A program made the position numbers and the translations under genes. From Thermodesulfovibrionales bacterium (GTDB taxonomy: Bacteria > Nitrospirota > Thermodesulfovibrionia > Thermodesulfovibrionales > SM23-35): a DNA stretch of 61,296 nucleotides. Under the pieces are notes generated by a model, which was given only the letters and a program-made list of their open reading frames with translations, ran no database searches and had not been told where the DNA came from. Positions 36,114 to 44,861 of this stretch are shown one piece after another. Numbering within the stretch: position 1 is the stretch's first letter; every line of letters starts with the position of its first letter. The DNA is taken from NCBI GenBank assembly GCA_031082155.1, contig JAVHLL010000005.1, positions 46,114-107,409 on the forward strand, given 5' to 3'.

Positions 36114-37373
36114 TTACAGCCCAAGCTCTTCCGGGGTTCCGATCCTGCCAAGGACAGCGGAAGCCGCCGCAACTGCCGGATTCGACAGGTAGACTTCACT
36201 CCCGGGGTGGCCCATTCTTCCTACAAAATTTCTGTTTGTCGTTGCGATAGCTCGTTCTCCCTCTGCGAGGATTCCCATATATCCGCCGAGGCAGGGACCG
36301 CAGGTAGGTGTTGAGACCACAGCCTCAGCTGCAACGAATATTTCGAGCAACCCCTTCTTCATCGCCTGCCGGTATATTTCCTGCGTCGCAGGGATAACGA
36401 TCATGCGCACATTGGAATTCACCTTTCTCCCTTTTATGACCATTGCTGCCTCGATCAGATCTTCGAGCCGTCCATTGGTACATGATCCAACTACCACCTG
36501 ATCTATTGCGACTTCAAAGAGTTCTTCTGCCGGTCTCGTGTTCGACGGGAGATGCGGACAGGCAACCGTAGGAAGGATTTTTGCACAGTCATATTCATGC
36601 ACTGACGCGTACCGGGCTTTCTGGTCGGATTTGTAAAAAGTATATGGTCTTTTTGCCCTGTTTTTCATGTAGCGCCTTGTAATCTTGTCAGGCACGATGA
36701 TTCCGCTTTTCCCTCCGGCTTCAATGGCCATATTGCACATTGTGAGCCTTCCATGCATTGGCAGGTTTCTGATCGTCTCGCCCTCAAATTCCATAGCCAT
36801 ATAGAGTGCGCCGTCGACTCCTATATCTCCGATCGTATGGAGAATCAGATCTTTGCCGCCGACCCATTTATTCAGTTTCCCGTAATAGATGAATTTCATG
36901 GAATCAGGGACTTTAAACCAGCACTCCCCCGTAGCCATGGCAGCAGCTACATCGGTTGAGCCGACACCCGTTGAGAATGCGCCAAGGGCACCGTACGTGC
37001 AGGTATGGCTGTCTGCTCCGATTACGACATCGCCGGGCCCGACAAGACCCTGCTCGGGAAGCAGTGCATGTTCTATTCCCATTCTTCCCACTTCGAAGTA
37101 GAGATCGAGGTTGTATTCTCTCGAAAAATCCCTGAGCATCCTGCACTGCTCGGCCGCCTTGATATCTTTTTGGGGTGCGAAATGGTCAGGGATCAAAGCA
37201 ATCCTGCTTCTGTCAAACACATCCTTCGCACCGAGCTTTTTGAATTCCGATATTGCGATCGGTGCAGTAATATCGTTGGCGAGGACCAGGTCTGCCTTTG
37301 CATTGATGAGTTCACCCGGAACGAGTTTCTTCCTGCCACAATGGGCGGCAAGTATTTTCTCAGTGATTGTCAT
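36114..37373 (-). CDS. leuC: 3-isopropylmalate dehydratase large subunit
   Basis: A 419-residue aconitase-family enzyme of leucine synthesis (isopropylmalate isomerase; homoaconitase as the alternative, since the subfamily is shared). The 4Fe-4S ligands are Cys in VVGSCTNGRLED and the pair in TPTCGPCLGG, and the substrate loop is GADSHTCTYGALGAFSTGVGSTD. The small subunit leuD, which must partner it, is not adjacent. The ATG at 37373 is chosen because GGAGG lies nine bases upstream. Divergent from the carboxylase operon. Confidence 0.93.
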   Translation of the reverse strand: MTITEKILAAHCGRKKLVPGELINAKADLVLANDITAPIAISEFKKLGAKDVFDRSRIALIPDHFAPQKDIKAAEQCRMLRDFSREYNLDLYFEVGRMGIEHALLPEQGLVGPGDVVIGADSHTCTYGALGAFSTGVGSTDVAAAMATGECWFKVPDSMKFIYYGKLNKWVGGKDLILHTIGDIGVDGALYMAMEFEGETIRNLPMHGRLTMCNMAIEAGGKSGIIVPDKITRRYMKNRAKRPYTFYKSDQKARYASVHEYDCAKILPTVACPHLPSNTRPAEELFEVAIDQVVVGSCTNGRLEDLIEAAMVIKGRKVNSNVRMIVIPATQEIYRQAMKKGLLEIFVAAEAVVSTPTCGPCLGGYMGILAEGERAIATTNRNFVGRMGHPGSEVYLSNPAVAAASAVLGRIGTPEELGL

Positions 37374-37514
37374 ATGCACCCTCCAGTTGCAAATGTGTTT
37401 ATTATACCCGATGACATTCTTCTCAGGCTATACCGGGCAATGGATGATATTATTATGTATCACACAGATTCTTATGGTAAAATAAAACTCACGGTTCAAT
37501 AAAGAAAGAATGGC

Positions 37515-38972
37515 ATGAAAAGAAAAATAAACAAGATATTGATCGCAAACAGGGGGGTCACTGCCGTGAGGATTATCCATACATGCAGGGACAGGAAGAT
37601 TCCTACTACGGCGGTGTACAGCACCCCTGACCGGCTCGCACATCATGTATTTATGGCAGATTCTGCGATCCATATCGGAGAAGCGCCTCCTGCGGAGTCG
37701 TATCTTAACATGGAAAAAATGATCGCAGCGGCAATTCAGACTAATTCTGATGCGATTCATCCGGGTTGGGGGTTCCTTGCAGAAAACGGCAGGTTTGCCC
37801 GTATGGTGCAGGACGCAGGCCTTGTATGGATCGGTCCGTCGCCGGAAGTCATTCAGTCGCTTGGCGACAAGATCCAGGCGAAACACCTGGCACAGAAGGC
37901 GAATGTGCCGACAATACCCGGGATCATTAATGTGGCCAGCGCTGACCAGATAAAAAAGTGGATGAAAGACCAAAAGGTAGAATTTCCGGTCATGATAAAA
38001 GCGGTTGCAGGTGGCGGGGGTAAGGGAATGGTCAAGGTGAACAGCAAGAGTGAGTTGACGCAGGCCTTTGCCCAGGCACAGTCTGAAGCCCTGAAAGCAT
38101 TTGGTGATGAACGGGTTCTTGTCGAGAAATACATAGAAAGAGGCCGTCACATCGAGGTACAGGTTGTTGCCGACGAATACGGGAACGTTATCCACCTCTA
38201 CGAAAGGGAGTGTACGATCCAGCGGCGGAACCAGAAGATTATCGAAGAAGCGCCATCGCCTTCTATTGATGACGACCTTCGGAATGAAATCTGTTTCACG
38301 GCGACGCGCCTCATGCGCGAAATCGGATACACAACTGCAGGGACTGTAGAGTTTCTCTTTGATTCGGCGACACAGAAATATTATTTTCTGGAGGTAAATA
38401 CCAGGCTGCAGGTTGAGCACGGTATCACAGAGCTTATTACCGGTGTAGATATAGTAGGAATCATGATCGATGTGGCAATGGGCAGGAAATTGCCGTTCAA
38501 ACAGAATGATATCCATCCGAACAGATGGGCACTCGAGGTAAGGCTGAACGCTGAAGATCCGAAGACATTCAGCCCGTCGTTCGGTACCATAACCCGGCTC
38601 CAGGTGCCGCAGGGTCCGGGGGTAAGGCTCGCATCCGGAGTCTACGAGGGGGCTGACATCCCGCCGTATTACGATTCTCTCTTTTTGCTCCTCATTTCGG
38701 CAGGTGCGGACAGGGCGGACGCAATCCGGGTGATGGACAGAGCGCTCAGCAGAAATCTCCGTATTGAAGGAGTAAAGACACTCGCCCCGTTACTCCTGAG
38801 CATTATCAGGCACCCCCAGTTTATTGCAGGAGAATTCTCAACACGGTTTCTCGAAGAGCACATGGATGAACTGGTGTCCATGTTCAGGGAAAAGAACAGC
38901 GAGGACGAGATCCTCAAAATAACGCGATACGTTGCAGAGATATCAGCGCTTGGGCCTCAATCATGGATGTAA
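37515..38972 (+). CDS. Biotin carboxylase subunit of a two-subunit carboxylase
   Basis: A 485-residue biotin carboxylase (AccC/PycA/CfiB type) that carboxylates the biotin of its partner using ATP and bicarbonate. It has the ATP-grasp loop GGGGKGMVKV, ECTIQRRNQKIIEEAPSP, and LEVNTRLQVEHGITEL. The usual N-terminal ANRGEIAxR reads ANRGVTAVRI and HPGYGFLSEN reads HPGWGFLAEN, so it is a divergent member. It overlaps the carboxyltransferase gene by 10 bases, forming an operon. The acceptor is not known. Confidence 0.93.
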   Translation: MKRKINKILIANRGVTAVRIIHTCRDRKIPTTAVYSTPDRLAHHVFMADSAIHIGEAPPAESYLNMEKMIAAAIQTNSDAIHPGWGFLAENGRFARMVQDAGLVWIGPSPEVIQSLGDKIQAKHLAQKANVPTIPGIINVASADQIKKWMKDQKVEFPVMIKAVAGGGGKGMVKVNSKSELTQAFAQAQSEALKAFGDERVLVEKYIERGRHIEVQVVADEYGNVIHLYERECTIQRRNQKIIEEAPSPSIDDDLRNEICFTATRLMREIGYTTAGTVEFLFDSATQKYYFLEVNTRLQVEHGITELITGVDIVGIMIDVAMGRKLPFKQNDIHPNRWALEVRLNAEDPKTFSPSFGTITRLQVPQGPGVRLASGVYEGADIPPYYDSLFLLLISAGADRADAIRVMDRALSRNLRIEGVKTLAPLLLSIIRHPQFIAGEFSTRFLEEHMDELVSMFREKNSEDEILKITRYVAEISALGPQSWM

Positions 38973-41020
38973 GAAGAGGGAAGAAGATACCCAGGGACAG
39001 TAATTATCTATTCGTGAAACCAGGGATGACTCCGATGAGGATTGTAAAGGCGGTCCGCTCTCTGAAGGGAGTATGTTTCACCTCTGTGGGCATGCGTGAC
39101 GCAGGACAATCTGACTTCAAGAACCGGCATCGTATTTACGATTTGAAAACACTCGCGCCGTTTTATAACGCGATGGGATTATTCAGCGCCGAATGCCACG
39201 GCGGCGCACGCTGGCACGTGGGAGTAATGAACAGAAGAGAAAGTCCCTTCGAGGAAATCGATATCCTGAGACAGCTTATGCCAGATGTCCTTCTCCAGAC
39301 GCTCATCCGTGAGACGAACATGTGGGGATACCGGCCTTACCCGAAAAATGTCATCGAACATGTTGTCTCGGTCGTCGACATTGACGTCTGGAGGTGTTTC
39401 TCATTCCTCAACGACGTGAGAAACATGAGGACTGTTGCGGAAGTTGTGATGAAACGAGGCAAGCTTTTTGAGCCGTCGATTTCCTTTACCATGGCTGACT
39501 GGGCAACAAACCAATACTACCTTTGTGTCGTGAAAGATATTGTTGACCTTTGCGGGGGCACGGATGAAATGATCTTCTGTGTAAAAGACATGGCAGGGGT
39601 TGGAAGTATCACAAGGGTGAAGGACCTCATAGACGCAATAAAGCAGAAATATCCGGAACTGGTCATTCATTATCACAGGCATATCACCGATGGTCTCGCC
39701 ATGCCTGCAATGCTTGCTGCCGCACAGGCAGGAGCGAAGATATTCGACGTTGAAGAAGATTCTCTCGCGCGTTTCTACGGACATTCTCCGATACTCGGGG
39801 TAGAGGCGTATTTCAAGGAAGCCGGGGTCCAGGTAAATCTGAACCGGGAAGAAGCAGAAAAAGCGGTCTTGAAGGTCAGGGAGTGGATCAACTTCTACGA
39901 CTGGGCAGAATCTCCTTTCAAAGGATTTGATCACAACGTCATTTTTCACAAGATGCCCGGCGGCGCGTTCCCGAGCTCTTTCGAGCAGGCGGACAAGGGA
40001 GGGTTCCTCAACCTTATGCCCGCTGTACTCAAAGTGATGTCAATGTACAATAAGATTATCCATTATTTTGATGTCACCCCTGGTTCACAGATAACCTGGG
40101 TAACCTGCAGCGGTATTGTGAACAAATATGCAAAGGCAAAGGGAGAAGCGGGAGTCAGGCACCTCATCGAATTGCTCTCCAGATTTATCGATGAGAAAGC
40201 ACTCGACTTTCAGGCCATGAACAGTGACGAGCAGGAAGAACTTCTTGCTCTCTTCAGCAATGCGCCGGGTGATTTCAGGAATCTTATCCTCGGCCATTAT
40301 GGAAAACTACCCATGGGGTGGCCGCCGGAATGGGTTTACCGGAGCACCTTTGGCGAAGAATGGAAAAAGAAGATCAAAGAGCGCATCGAACTTTCACCCC
40401 TTGATTCCATGTCTGACGACGACCTTGAGAAAATGCGGCAGGAATTAGCAGAGGCAATCGGAAGGAAGCCTACGGAGGAAGAATTTATTCTTTACCTTAT
40501 GCATCCGAAAGACGCTATTGCAATGATCGAGTTCAGGGAGAAATACGGGGATGCACCGCTTGTACTGCCGACCGATGTCTGGAGGCAGGGTCTGCAAAAA
40601 CACGGAGACAAAGTGGATTTTGAGCTATGGGGAAAACCATACAGCATCGAACTCGTCTCTGTCGGAGCAGAGCACGAAGGGGTTATTCATGTCGTCATGC
40701 GGGTGAACAACAAAACGCGGGTTTATACTGTTGAAACCCCGCGGGCCAAAAAAACTGAAATACGAATGGCAAAAGGCGCGCATGAGGTCGGCGCTCCGAT
40801 CAATGGGAATATCTGGAGAATAGGGAACCTTCAGCGAGGGACGCTCAAGGTTGGCGACATTATTCACAAGGGAGAAGAAATCGCAAACCTTGAAGCCATG
40901 AAGATGGAGAATGCGATTATTGCTCCCTTTGACGGACAGATCAATGAGGTCTGTGTGAAACTGAACAGCTTTGTCGTTGAAGGTCAGCTGCTTTTTGTAT
41001 TAGAAAAAGCGAAACTGTAA
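38963..41020 (+). CDS. Divergent carboxyltransferase with C-terminal biotin domain
   Basis: A 685-residue protein. Residues about 25-330 form the DRE-TIM-type carboxyltransferase barrel, 330-590 the conserved PYC/OADA linker domain, and 615-685 a biotinyl domain with EAMKMEN (biotin at Lys). In place of the usual DTTxRDAHQS it has TSVGMRDAGQS, and HTHDT is HYHRHIT. The metal-ligand positions Asp, Lys (CVKDMAGVG) and the HxH pair are still present. It is related to pyruvate carboxylase subunit B, oxaloacetate decarboxylase alpha and 2-oxoglutarate carboxylase, but the substrate may differ. It may serve anaplerosis or reductive carbon fixation. Confidence 0.9.
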   Translation: MDVRRGKKIPRDSNYLFVKPGMTPMRIVKAVRSLKGVCFTSVGMRDAGQSDFKNRHRIYDLKTLAPFYNAMGLFSAECHGGARWHVGVMNRRESPFEEIDILRQLMPDVLLQTLIRETNMWGYRPYPKNVIEHVVSVVDIDVWRCFSFLNDVRNMRTVAEVVMKRGKLFEPSISFTMADWATNQYYLCVVKDIVDLCGGTDEMIFCVKDMAGVGSITRVKDLIDAIKQKYPELVIHYHRHITDGLAMPAMLAAAQAGAKIFDVEEDSLARFYGHSPILGVEAYFKEAGVQVNLNREEAEKAVLKVREWINFYDWAESPFKGFDHNVIFHKMPGGAFPSSFEQADKGGFLNLMPAVLKVMSMYNKIIHYFDVTPGSQITWVTCSGIVNKYAKAKGEAGVRHLIELLSRFIDEKALDFQAMNSDEQEELLALFSNAPGDFRNLILGHYGKLPMGWPPEWVYRSTFGEEWKKKIKERIELSPLDSMSDDDLEKMRQELAEAIGRKPTEEEFILYLMHPKDAIAMIEFREKYGDAPLVLPTDVWRQGLQKHGDKVDFELWGKPYSIELVSVGAEHEGVIHVVMRVNNKTRVYTVETPRAKKTEIRMAKGAHEVGAPINGNIWRIGNLQRGTLKVGDIIHKGEEIANLEAMKMENAIIAPFDGQINEVCVKLNSFVVEGQLLFVLEKAKL

Positions 41021-41041
41021 GTTTTTCCACGGAAACACTTG

Positions 41042-41764
41042 TTATCGTATAATCCCTGACCGCATAGCATACCGGACGAGATCTGCAATAGTCTGAATTT
41101 CAAGTTTGTCCATAATCTGCCGTCTGTGAGCTTCGACTGTTTTTACGCTCAGATTTAAATGCCGGGCGATTTTTTTTACGGAAAAACCTTCCACGATCAT
41201 CTGGAGAACCTCTCTATGCCTCGGTGAAAAACTGTCAAGGGAACTTTTTTCCGGCGCTGGCGTCTCTGCAGCGCTGCTTTCCCCGGAGAGCATATCTGTG
41301 AAAGATGGACGCGATACCGAGGTGCCAAGGTATATACCGCCCCTTATTGCAGAAAGTATGGCTAAACACAGTTCATCTCCATCAACGTCACTCAGAATGT
41401 ATGCAGAGGCGCCGGCATGGAGTGCCTTGCATACATAGTGTGAACTGCCGTCCAGGGAGAGGATGATAATCCGTACCTCGGGGAAATCATTCTTAATTTG
41501 TGCTGACAGGTCCGGTCCTTTCGGTCCGGATAACGCATTGTCAATCAGGACGATGTCCGGACGCTTTGCCGCGATTAACTGCAGCACTTCCTGCCCTTCG
41601 TCCGTTTCTCCGACAATCTGGATTCCTACGATGTCCTGAAGCAGAGAACGCACGCCTGCACGGGTAAGGGACTGTCTATGGGCGAGAATTATGGTAACAG
41701 GGTTCAGCAGGTCAGATGATATCTGCCAAACCGGACTTTTCTCTTCCCTATTTTTCAATAGCAT
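41042..41764 (-). CDS. NarL/LuxR-type response regulator with degenerate receiver
   Basis: A 240-residue protein: receiver (about residues 21-140) plus a LuxR helix-turn-helix (SPRHREVLQMIVEGFSVKKIARHLNLSVKTVEAHRRQIMDKL). The phospho-acceptor Asp75 is kept (VLIDNALSG), but the acidic pair normally following the first strand is Ala28-His29 (IILAHRQSL) and the conserved Lys is Ser125 (YILSDVDG). Such receivers usually do not follow normal phosphorylation. There is no sensor kinase beside it. The start ATG has no ribosome binding site and sits six bases after a TATAAT box, so a leaderless mRNA is likely. Confidence 0.9.
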   Translation of the reverse strand: MLLKNREEKSPVWQISSDLLNPVTIILAHRQSLTRAGVRSLLQDIVGIQIVGETDEGQEVLQLIAAKRPDIVLIDNALSGPKGPDLSAQIKNDFPEVRIIILSLDGSSHYVCKALHAGASAYILSDVDGDELCLAILSAIRGGIYLGTSVSRPSFTDMLSGESSAAETPAPEKSSLDSFSPRHREVLQMIVEGFSVKKIARHLNLSVKTVEAHRRQIMDKLEIQTIADLVRYAMRSGIIR

Positions 41765-41770
41765 ACTTAA

Positions 41771-41799
41771 ATTATAATATTAAGCATATGCATAATTAA
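41771..41799 (-). promoter_or_regulatory. Promoter giving a leaderless mRNA for the LuxR-type regulator
   Basis: On the minus strand -10 TATAAT (41771-41776) and a weak -35 TTAATT (41794-41799) are separated by 17 bases. Exactly six bases lie between the -10 box and the ATG, so transcription would start at or next to the start codon. The spacer contains the palindrome GCATATGC. Confidence 0.6.
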
Positions 41800-41905
41800 A
41801 GCGCTTTTTCCCCTATGAGTGAAGAGAGTTATCAAATCAGCGGATGATTGTATCAGGAGGATGGGAATTGTTCATTCACCCTGCAGTGTAAATTCTTGAA
41901 TATTT

Positions 41906-41952
41906 CCATGAGAACAGAGGGAAAGAAAATGACTCCCCCTCTGTTCTCATGG
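41906..41952. repeat. 16-bp perfect inverted repeat upstream of the P-type ATPase
   Basis: CCATGAGAACAGAGGG (41906-41921) and its exact complement (41937-41952) flank 15 bases. No T-run follows, and the site lies between divergent genes, 135 bases upstream of the ATPase start. It may be an operator, an RNA switch-like leader hairpin or the relic of a mobile element. Otherwise the gap 41800-42086 contains no gene. Confidence 0.8.
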
Positions 41953-42086
41953 TACAATTTCCCGAGATGGTTCAATGTATTATGCATGGGCAAATTATTA
42001 AACCGGCAATAAGATCCCTGAAACTATGGGTATCAGCGAGGTGTTAAAAATGATGAGAACTCCTTTGCAGACTAAGGGAAAAGTTT

Positions 42087-44795
42087 ATGCACTGGCATAA
42101 GAAGGACATCGATACGGTTTTCCGGGAATTACATTCATCACTTCAGGGAATATCAGAGGCTGAAGCAGGGAAAAGACTTGAGCAGTATGGCAGGAATCTC
42201 CTGCAAGAAGGAAAAAAGAAGTCGATGCTGGCCATGTTCCTTGATCAGTTCAGAGATTTCATGATACTGGTGCTCATAGCAGCAGCAGTGATTTCCGGTA
42301 TTGTCGGCGAATTCTCGGATACCATTGCCATCATCGTTATTGTAGTCCTGAATGCAGTTGTCGGATTTATTCAGGAATACAGGGCGGAAAGGGCGATGGC
42401 GGCCCTGAAAAAGATGGCGGCTCCTTCGGCAACGGTAATACGCGAAGGAAAGCATGTACAAATACCGGCCGCTGACCTGGTACCGGGTGATATTGTCGTC
42501 CTTGAGGCAGGGGAAATCGTGCCTGCAGACCTTCGTCTGGTGGGGACGGCCCAGCTGAAGATAGAGGAAGCCGCGCTCACCGGGGAATCCGTCCCTGTTG
42601 AGAAACTGGAATCCCTGCTGGATGATGAGGCGCTTCCCCTTGGCGACAGGAAGAACATGGCGTATAAAGGTACGATTGTATCGTATGGAAGAGGGAACGG
42701 AATCGTTGTGGGGACAGGGATGCAGACGGAGCTCGGCAGGATTGCGACAATGCTGCAGGAAGAAGAGGAGGCAAAAACACCTCTCCAGAAAAGGCTTGCA
42801 GTATTCGGCCGTAAGCTTGCCATTGCCGTGCTCGCACTCTGCGCGGTGATATTTGTTGTAGGCATCCTCCGCGGAGAACAGACACTCCGGATGTTCCTTA
42901 CTGCAATATCACTCGCAGTTGCTGCAATACCCGAGGCATTGCCTGCTGTTGTCACGATTTCCCTCGCCATCGGGGCGAAAAAGATGGTGAAACAGCATGC
43001 GCTGATCAGAAAACTGCCCGCGGTAGAAACGCTCGGTTCGGTAACCTATATATGTTCGGATAAGACCGGAACGCTCACCATGAATAAAATGACGGTCGAA
43101 CAATATTATGCCGATGGGACGGTTTTAGGGGAGAAGAAGACGGGCAACGATGAAGATGAGCAAACGGTTGATTCTGAGCCGGACACAGGTTCCCGGCTTC
43201 ACAGTTTCTCGGCGTCTCATTTACTGATGACTGCGATGGCGCTCAGCAACGACGCTGCTCTGGATAAGGATGGAAACGTAATCGGCGACCCGACAGAGAC
43301 AGCGCTCTACGTTGCAGCGAAAGACGCAGGATTCGTAAAAGAAGCGATGAGAGAGGATTTTCCCCGGGTGGCTGAACTACCCTTTGATTCCGAAAGGAAA
43401 TGTATGACGACCATACATACAATCCCCGATAATTTCCCTCCTTTGCCGGAAGGAGGATTGGGGAAGGTGACTGTTCCCCGGTATATTTCTTTCACCAAAG
43501 GGGCCATAGATGTTCTCATGGAAAAAGCGGATCTGGTTCTTGTCTCGGGAAAAATCAGGCCTATCGACAGACAGGAAATCAACGGGGTGAATGAGAGGAT
43601 GGGAAATAACGGATACAGGGTCCTCGGTGTGGCAGTGAGAATATGGGAAAATCTGCCTCAAGAGATAGCACATTCAACCATGGAGACAGGACTTCTCTTT
43701 ATAGGGCTTGTCGGTATTATGGACCCCCCCAGAGAGGAAGCGGTAGAGGCTGTGGCCGCCTGTATTACGGCGGGAATAAAGCCCGTCATGATAACGGGAG
43801 ACCATCCTGTTACGGCAACCGCAATAGCACGGAGAATAGGGATCATAGGCTCTGATGGGAAAGCTGTTATTACGGGAAAGCTGCTGGAAAAGCTGTCTTT
43901 GGAAGAGTTCGAGGAACGGGTTGAGAATATAAGGGTTTACGCAAGAGTTGCGCCCGAGCAGAAGCTGAAGATCATCCGGGCGCTACAGGACAGGGGACAG
44001 TTTGTTGCCATGACAGGCGACGGCGTGAACGATGCCCCTGCATTAAAAAGGGCGGATATCGGTGTAGCAATGGGAATTACGGGGACGGACGTCGCAAAAG
44101 AAGCATCTCATATGATACTGCTCGACGACAACTTTGCGACCATCGTCAGGTCTGTAAAAGAGGGCAGGAAGATATTTGACAACATCCGGAAGTTCATCAG
44201 ATATACCATGACCAGCAATTCAGGAGAGATATGGACTATATTCCTGGCGCCTTTTCTCGGATTGCCAATCCCTCTTCTGCCGATACACATCCTGTGGGTC
44301 AATCTCGTAACAGACGGCCTGCCAGGTCTCGCGCTTGCTGCCGAACCGGCTGAAAAAGATATCATGAAAAGGCCGCCGCGGCATCCGCAGGAGAGTATAT
44401 TCACAGGGATGTGGCTGGAGATAATCTGGGTAGGCCTTCTCATGGGTGCAGTGTCGATATTCACACAGGCATGGGCGATCAGAACAGGCATTGGACACTG
44501 GCAGACAATGGTGTTCACAGTGCTGTGTCTCAGCCAGATGGGAAATGTCCTTGCCCTGAGGTCCGAGAAGGAATCCCTGTTTTCTCAGGGGCTATTTACG
44601 AACAAGCCGCTTGTTGGAGCCTTTCTATTGACCATATTACTCCAGATGGCAACGATTTATGTGCCGTTCCTGAACCCGATTTTCAAGACGCAGCCGTTAA
44701 GTGCATCTGAACTGTCAATAACGCTTGGATTATCGACAATCGTATTTTTTGCGGTGGAGGTTCAGAAGTGGGTGAAGAGGAAGAAGGGAGGGTGA
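42087..44795 (+). CDS. Calcium-type P-type ATPase (P2 family)
   Basis: A 902-residue P-type cation pump related to SERCA/PMR1 Ca2+ ATPases. The actuator motif is EAALTGESVPVEKLE. The transmembrane ion-site helix has AIPEALPAVV, the phosphorylation motif is ICSDKTGTLTMNKM, the nucleotide domain has FTKGAIDVL, and the hinge is MTGDGVNDAPALKRADIGVAMG. About ten membrane helices, with NLVTDGLPGLALAAEP in the C-terminal half. The N-terminal cation ATPase domain (HWHKKDIDTVFREL) is present. Ca2+ export is inferred from the family. It is a single gene. Confidence 0.94.
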   Translation: MHWHKKDIDTVFRELHSSLQGISEAEAGKRLEQYGRNLLQEGKKKSMLAMFLDQFRDFMILVLIAAAVISGIVGEFSDTIAIIVIVVLNAVVGFIQEYRAERAMAALKKMAAPSATVIREGKHVQIPAADLVPGDIVVLEAGEIVPADLRLVGTAQLKIEEAALTGESVPVEKLESLLDDEALPLGDRKNMAYKGTIVSYGRGNGIVVGTGMQTELGRIATMLQEEEEAKTPLQKRLAVFGRKLAIAVLALCAVIFVVGILRGEQTLRMFLTAISLAVAAIPEALPAVVTISLAIGAKKMVKQHALIRKLPAVETLGSVTYICSDKTGTLTMNKMTVEQYYADGTVLGEKKTGNDEDEQTVDSEPDTGSRLHSFSASHLLMTAMALSNDAALDKDGNVIGDPTETALYVAAKDAGFVKEAMREDFPRVAELPFDSERKCMTTIHTIPDNFPPLPEGGLGKVTVPRYISFTKGAIDVLMEKADLVLVSGKIRPIDRQEINGVNERMGNNGYRVLGVAVRIWENLPQEIAHSTMETGLLFIGLVGIMDPPREEAVEAVAACITAGIKPVMITGDHPVTATAIARRIGIIGSDGKAVITGKLLEKLSLEEFEERVENIRVYARVAPEQKLKIIRALQDRGQFVAMTGDGVNDAPALKRADIGVAMGITGTDVAKEASHMILLDDNFATIVRSVKEGRKIFDNIRKFIRYTMTSNSGEIWTIFLAPFLGLPIPLLPIHILWVNLVTDGLPGLALAAEPAEKDIMKRPPRHPQESIFTGMWLEIIWVGLLMGAVSIFTQAWAIRTGIGHWQTMVFTVLCLSQMGNVLALRSEKESLFSQGLFTNKPLVGAFLLTILLQMATIYVPFLNPIFKTQPLSASELSITLGLSTIVFFAVEVQKWVKRKKGG

Positions 44796-44806
44796 TAGAG
44801 AAGGCA

Positions 44807-44847
44807 GATACCCGACCATTGATAAGTGCTATCTCCGGCCGGGTATC
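44807..44847. terminator. Hairpin between convergent ATPase and exported-protein genes
   Basis: GATACCCG (44807-44814) pairs with CGGGTATC (44840-44847), with a long loop of 25 bases. It sits in the 66-base gap between convergent genes and could act as a weak bidirectional terminator; the T-run is poor. Confidence 0.35.
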
Positions 44848-44861
44848 AGTGAGTATTTCTG

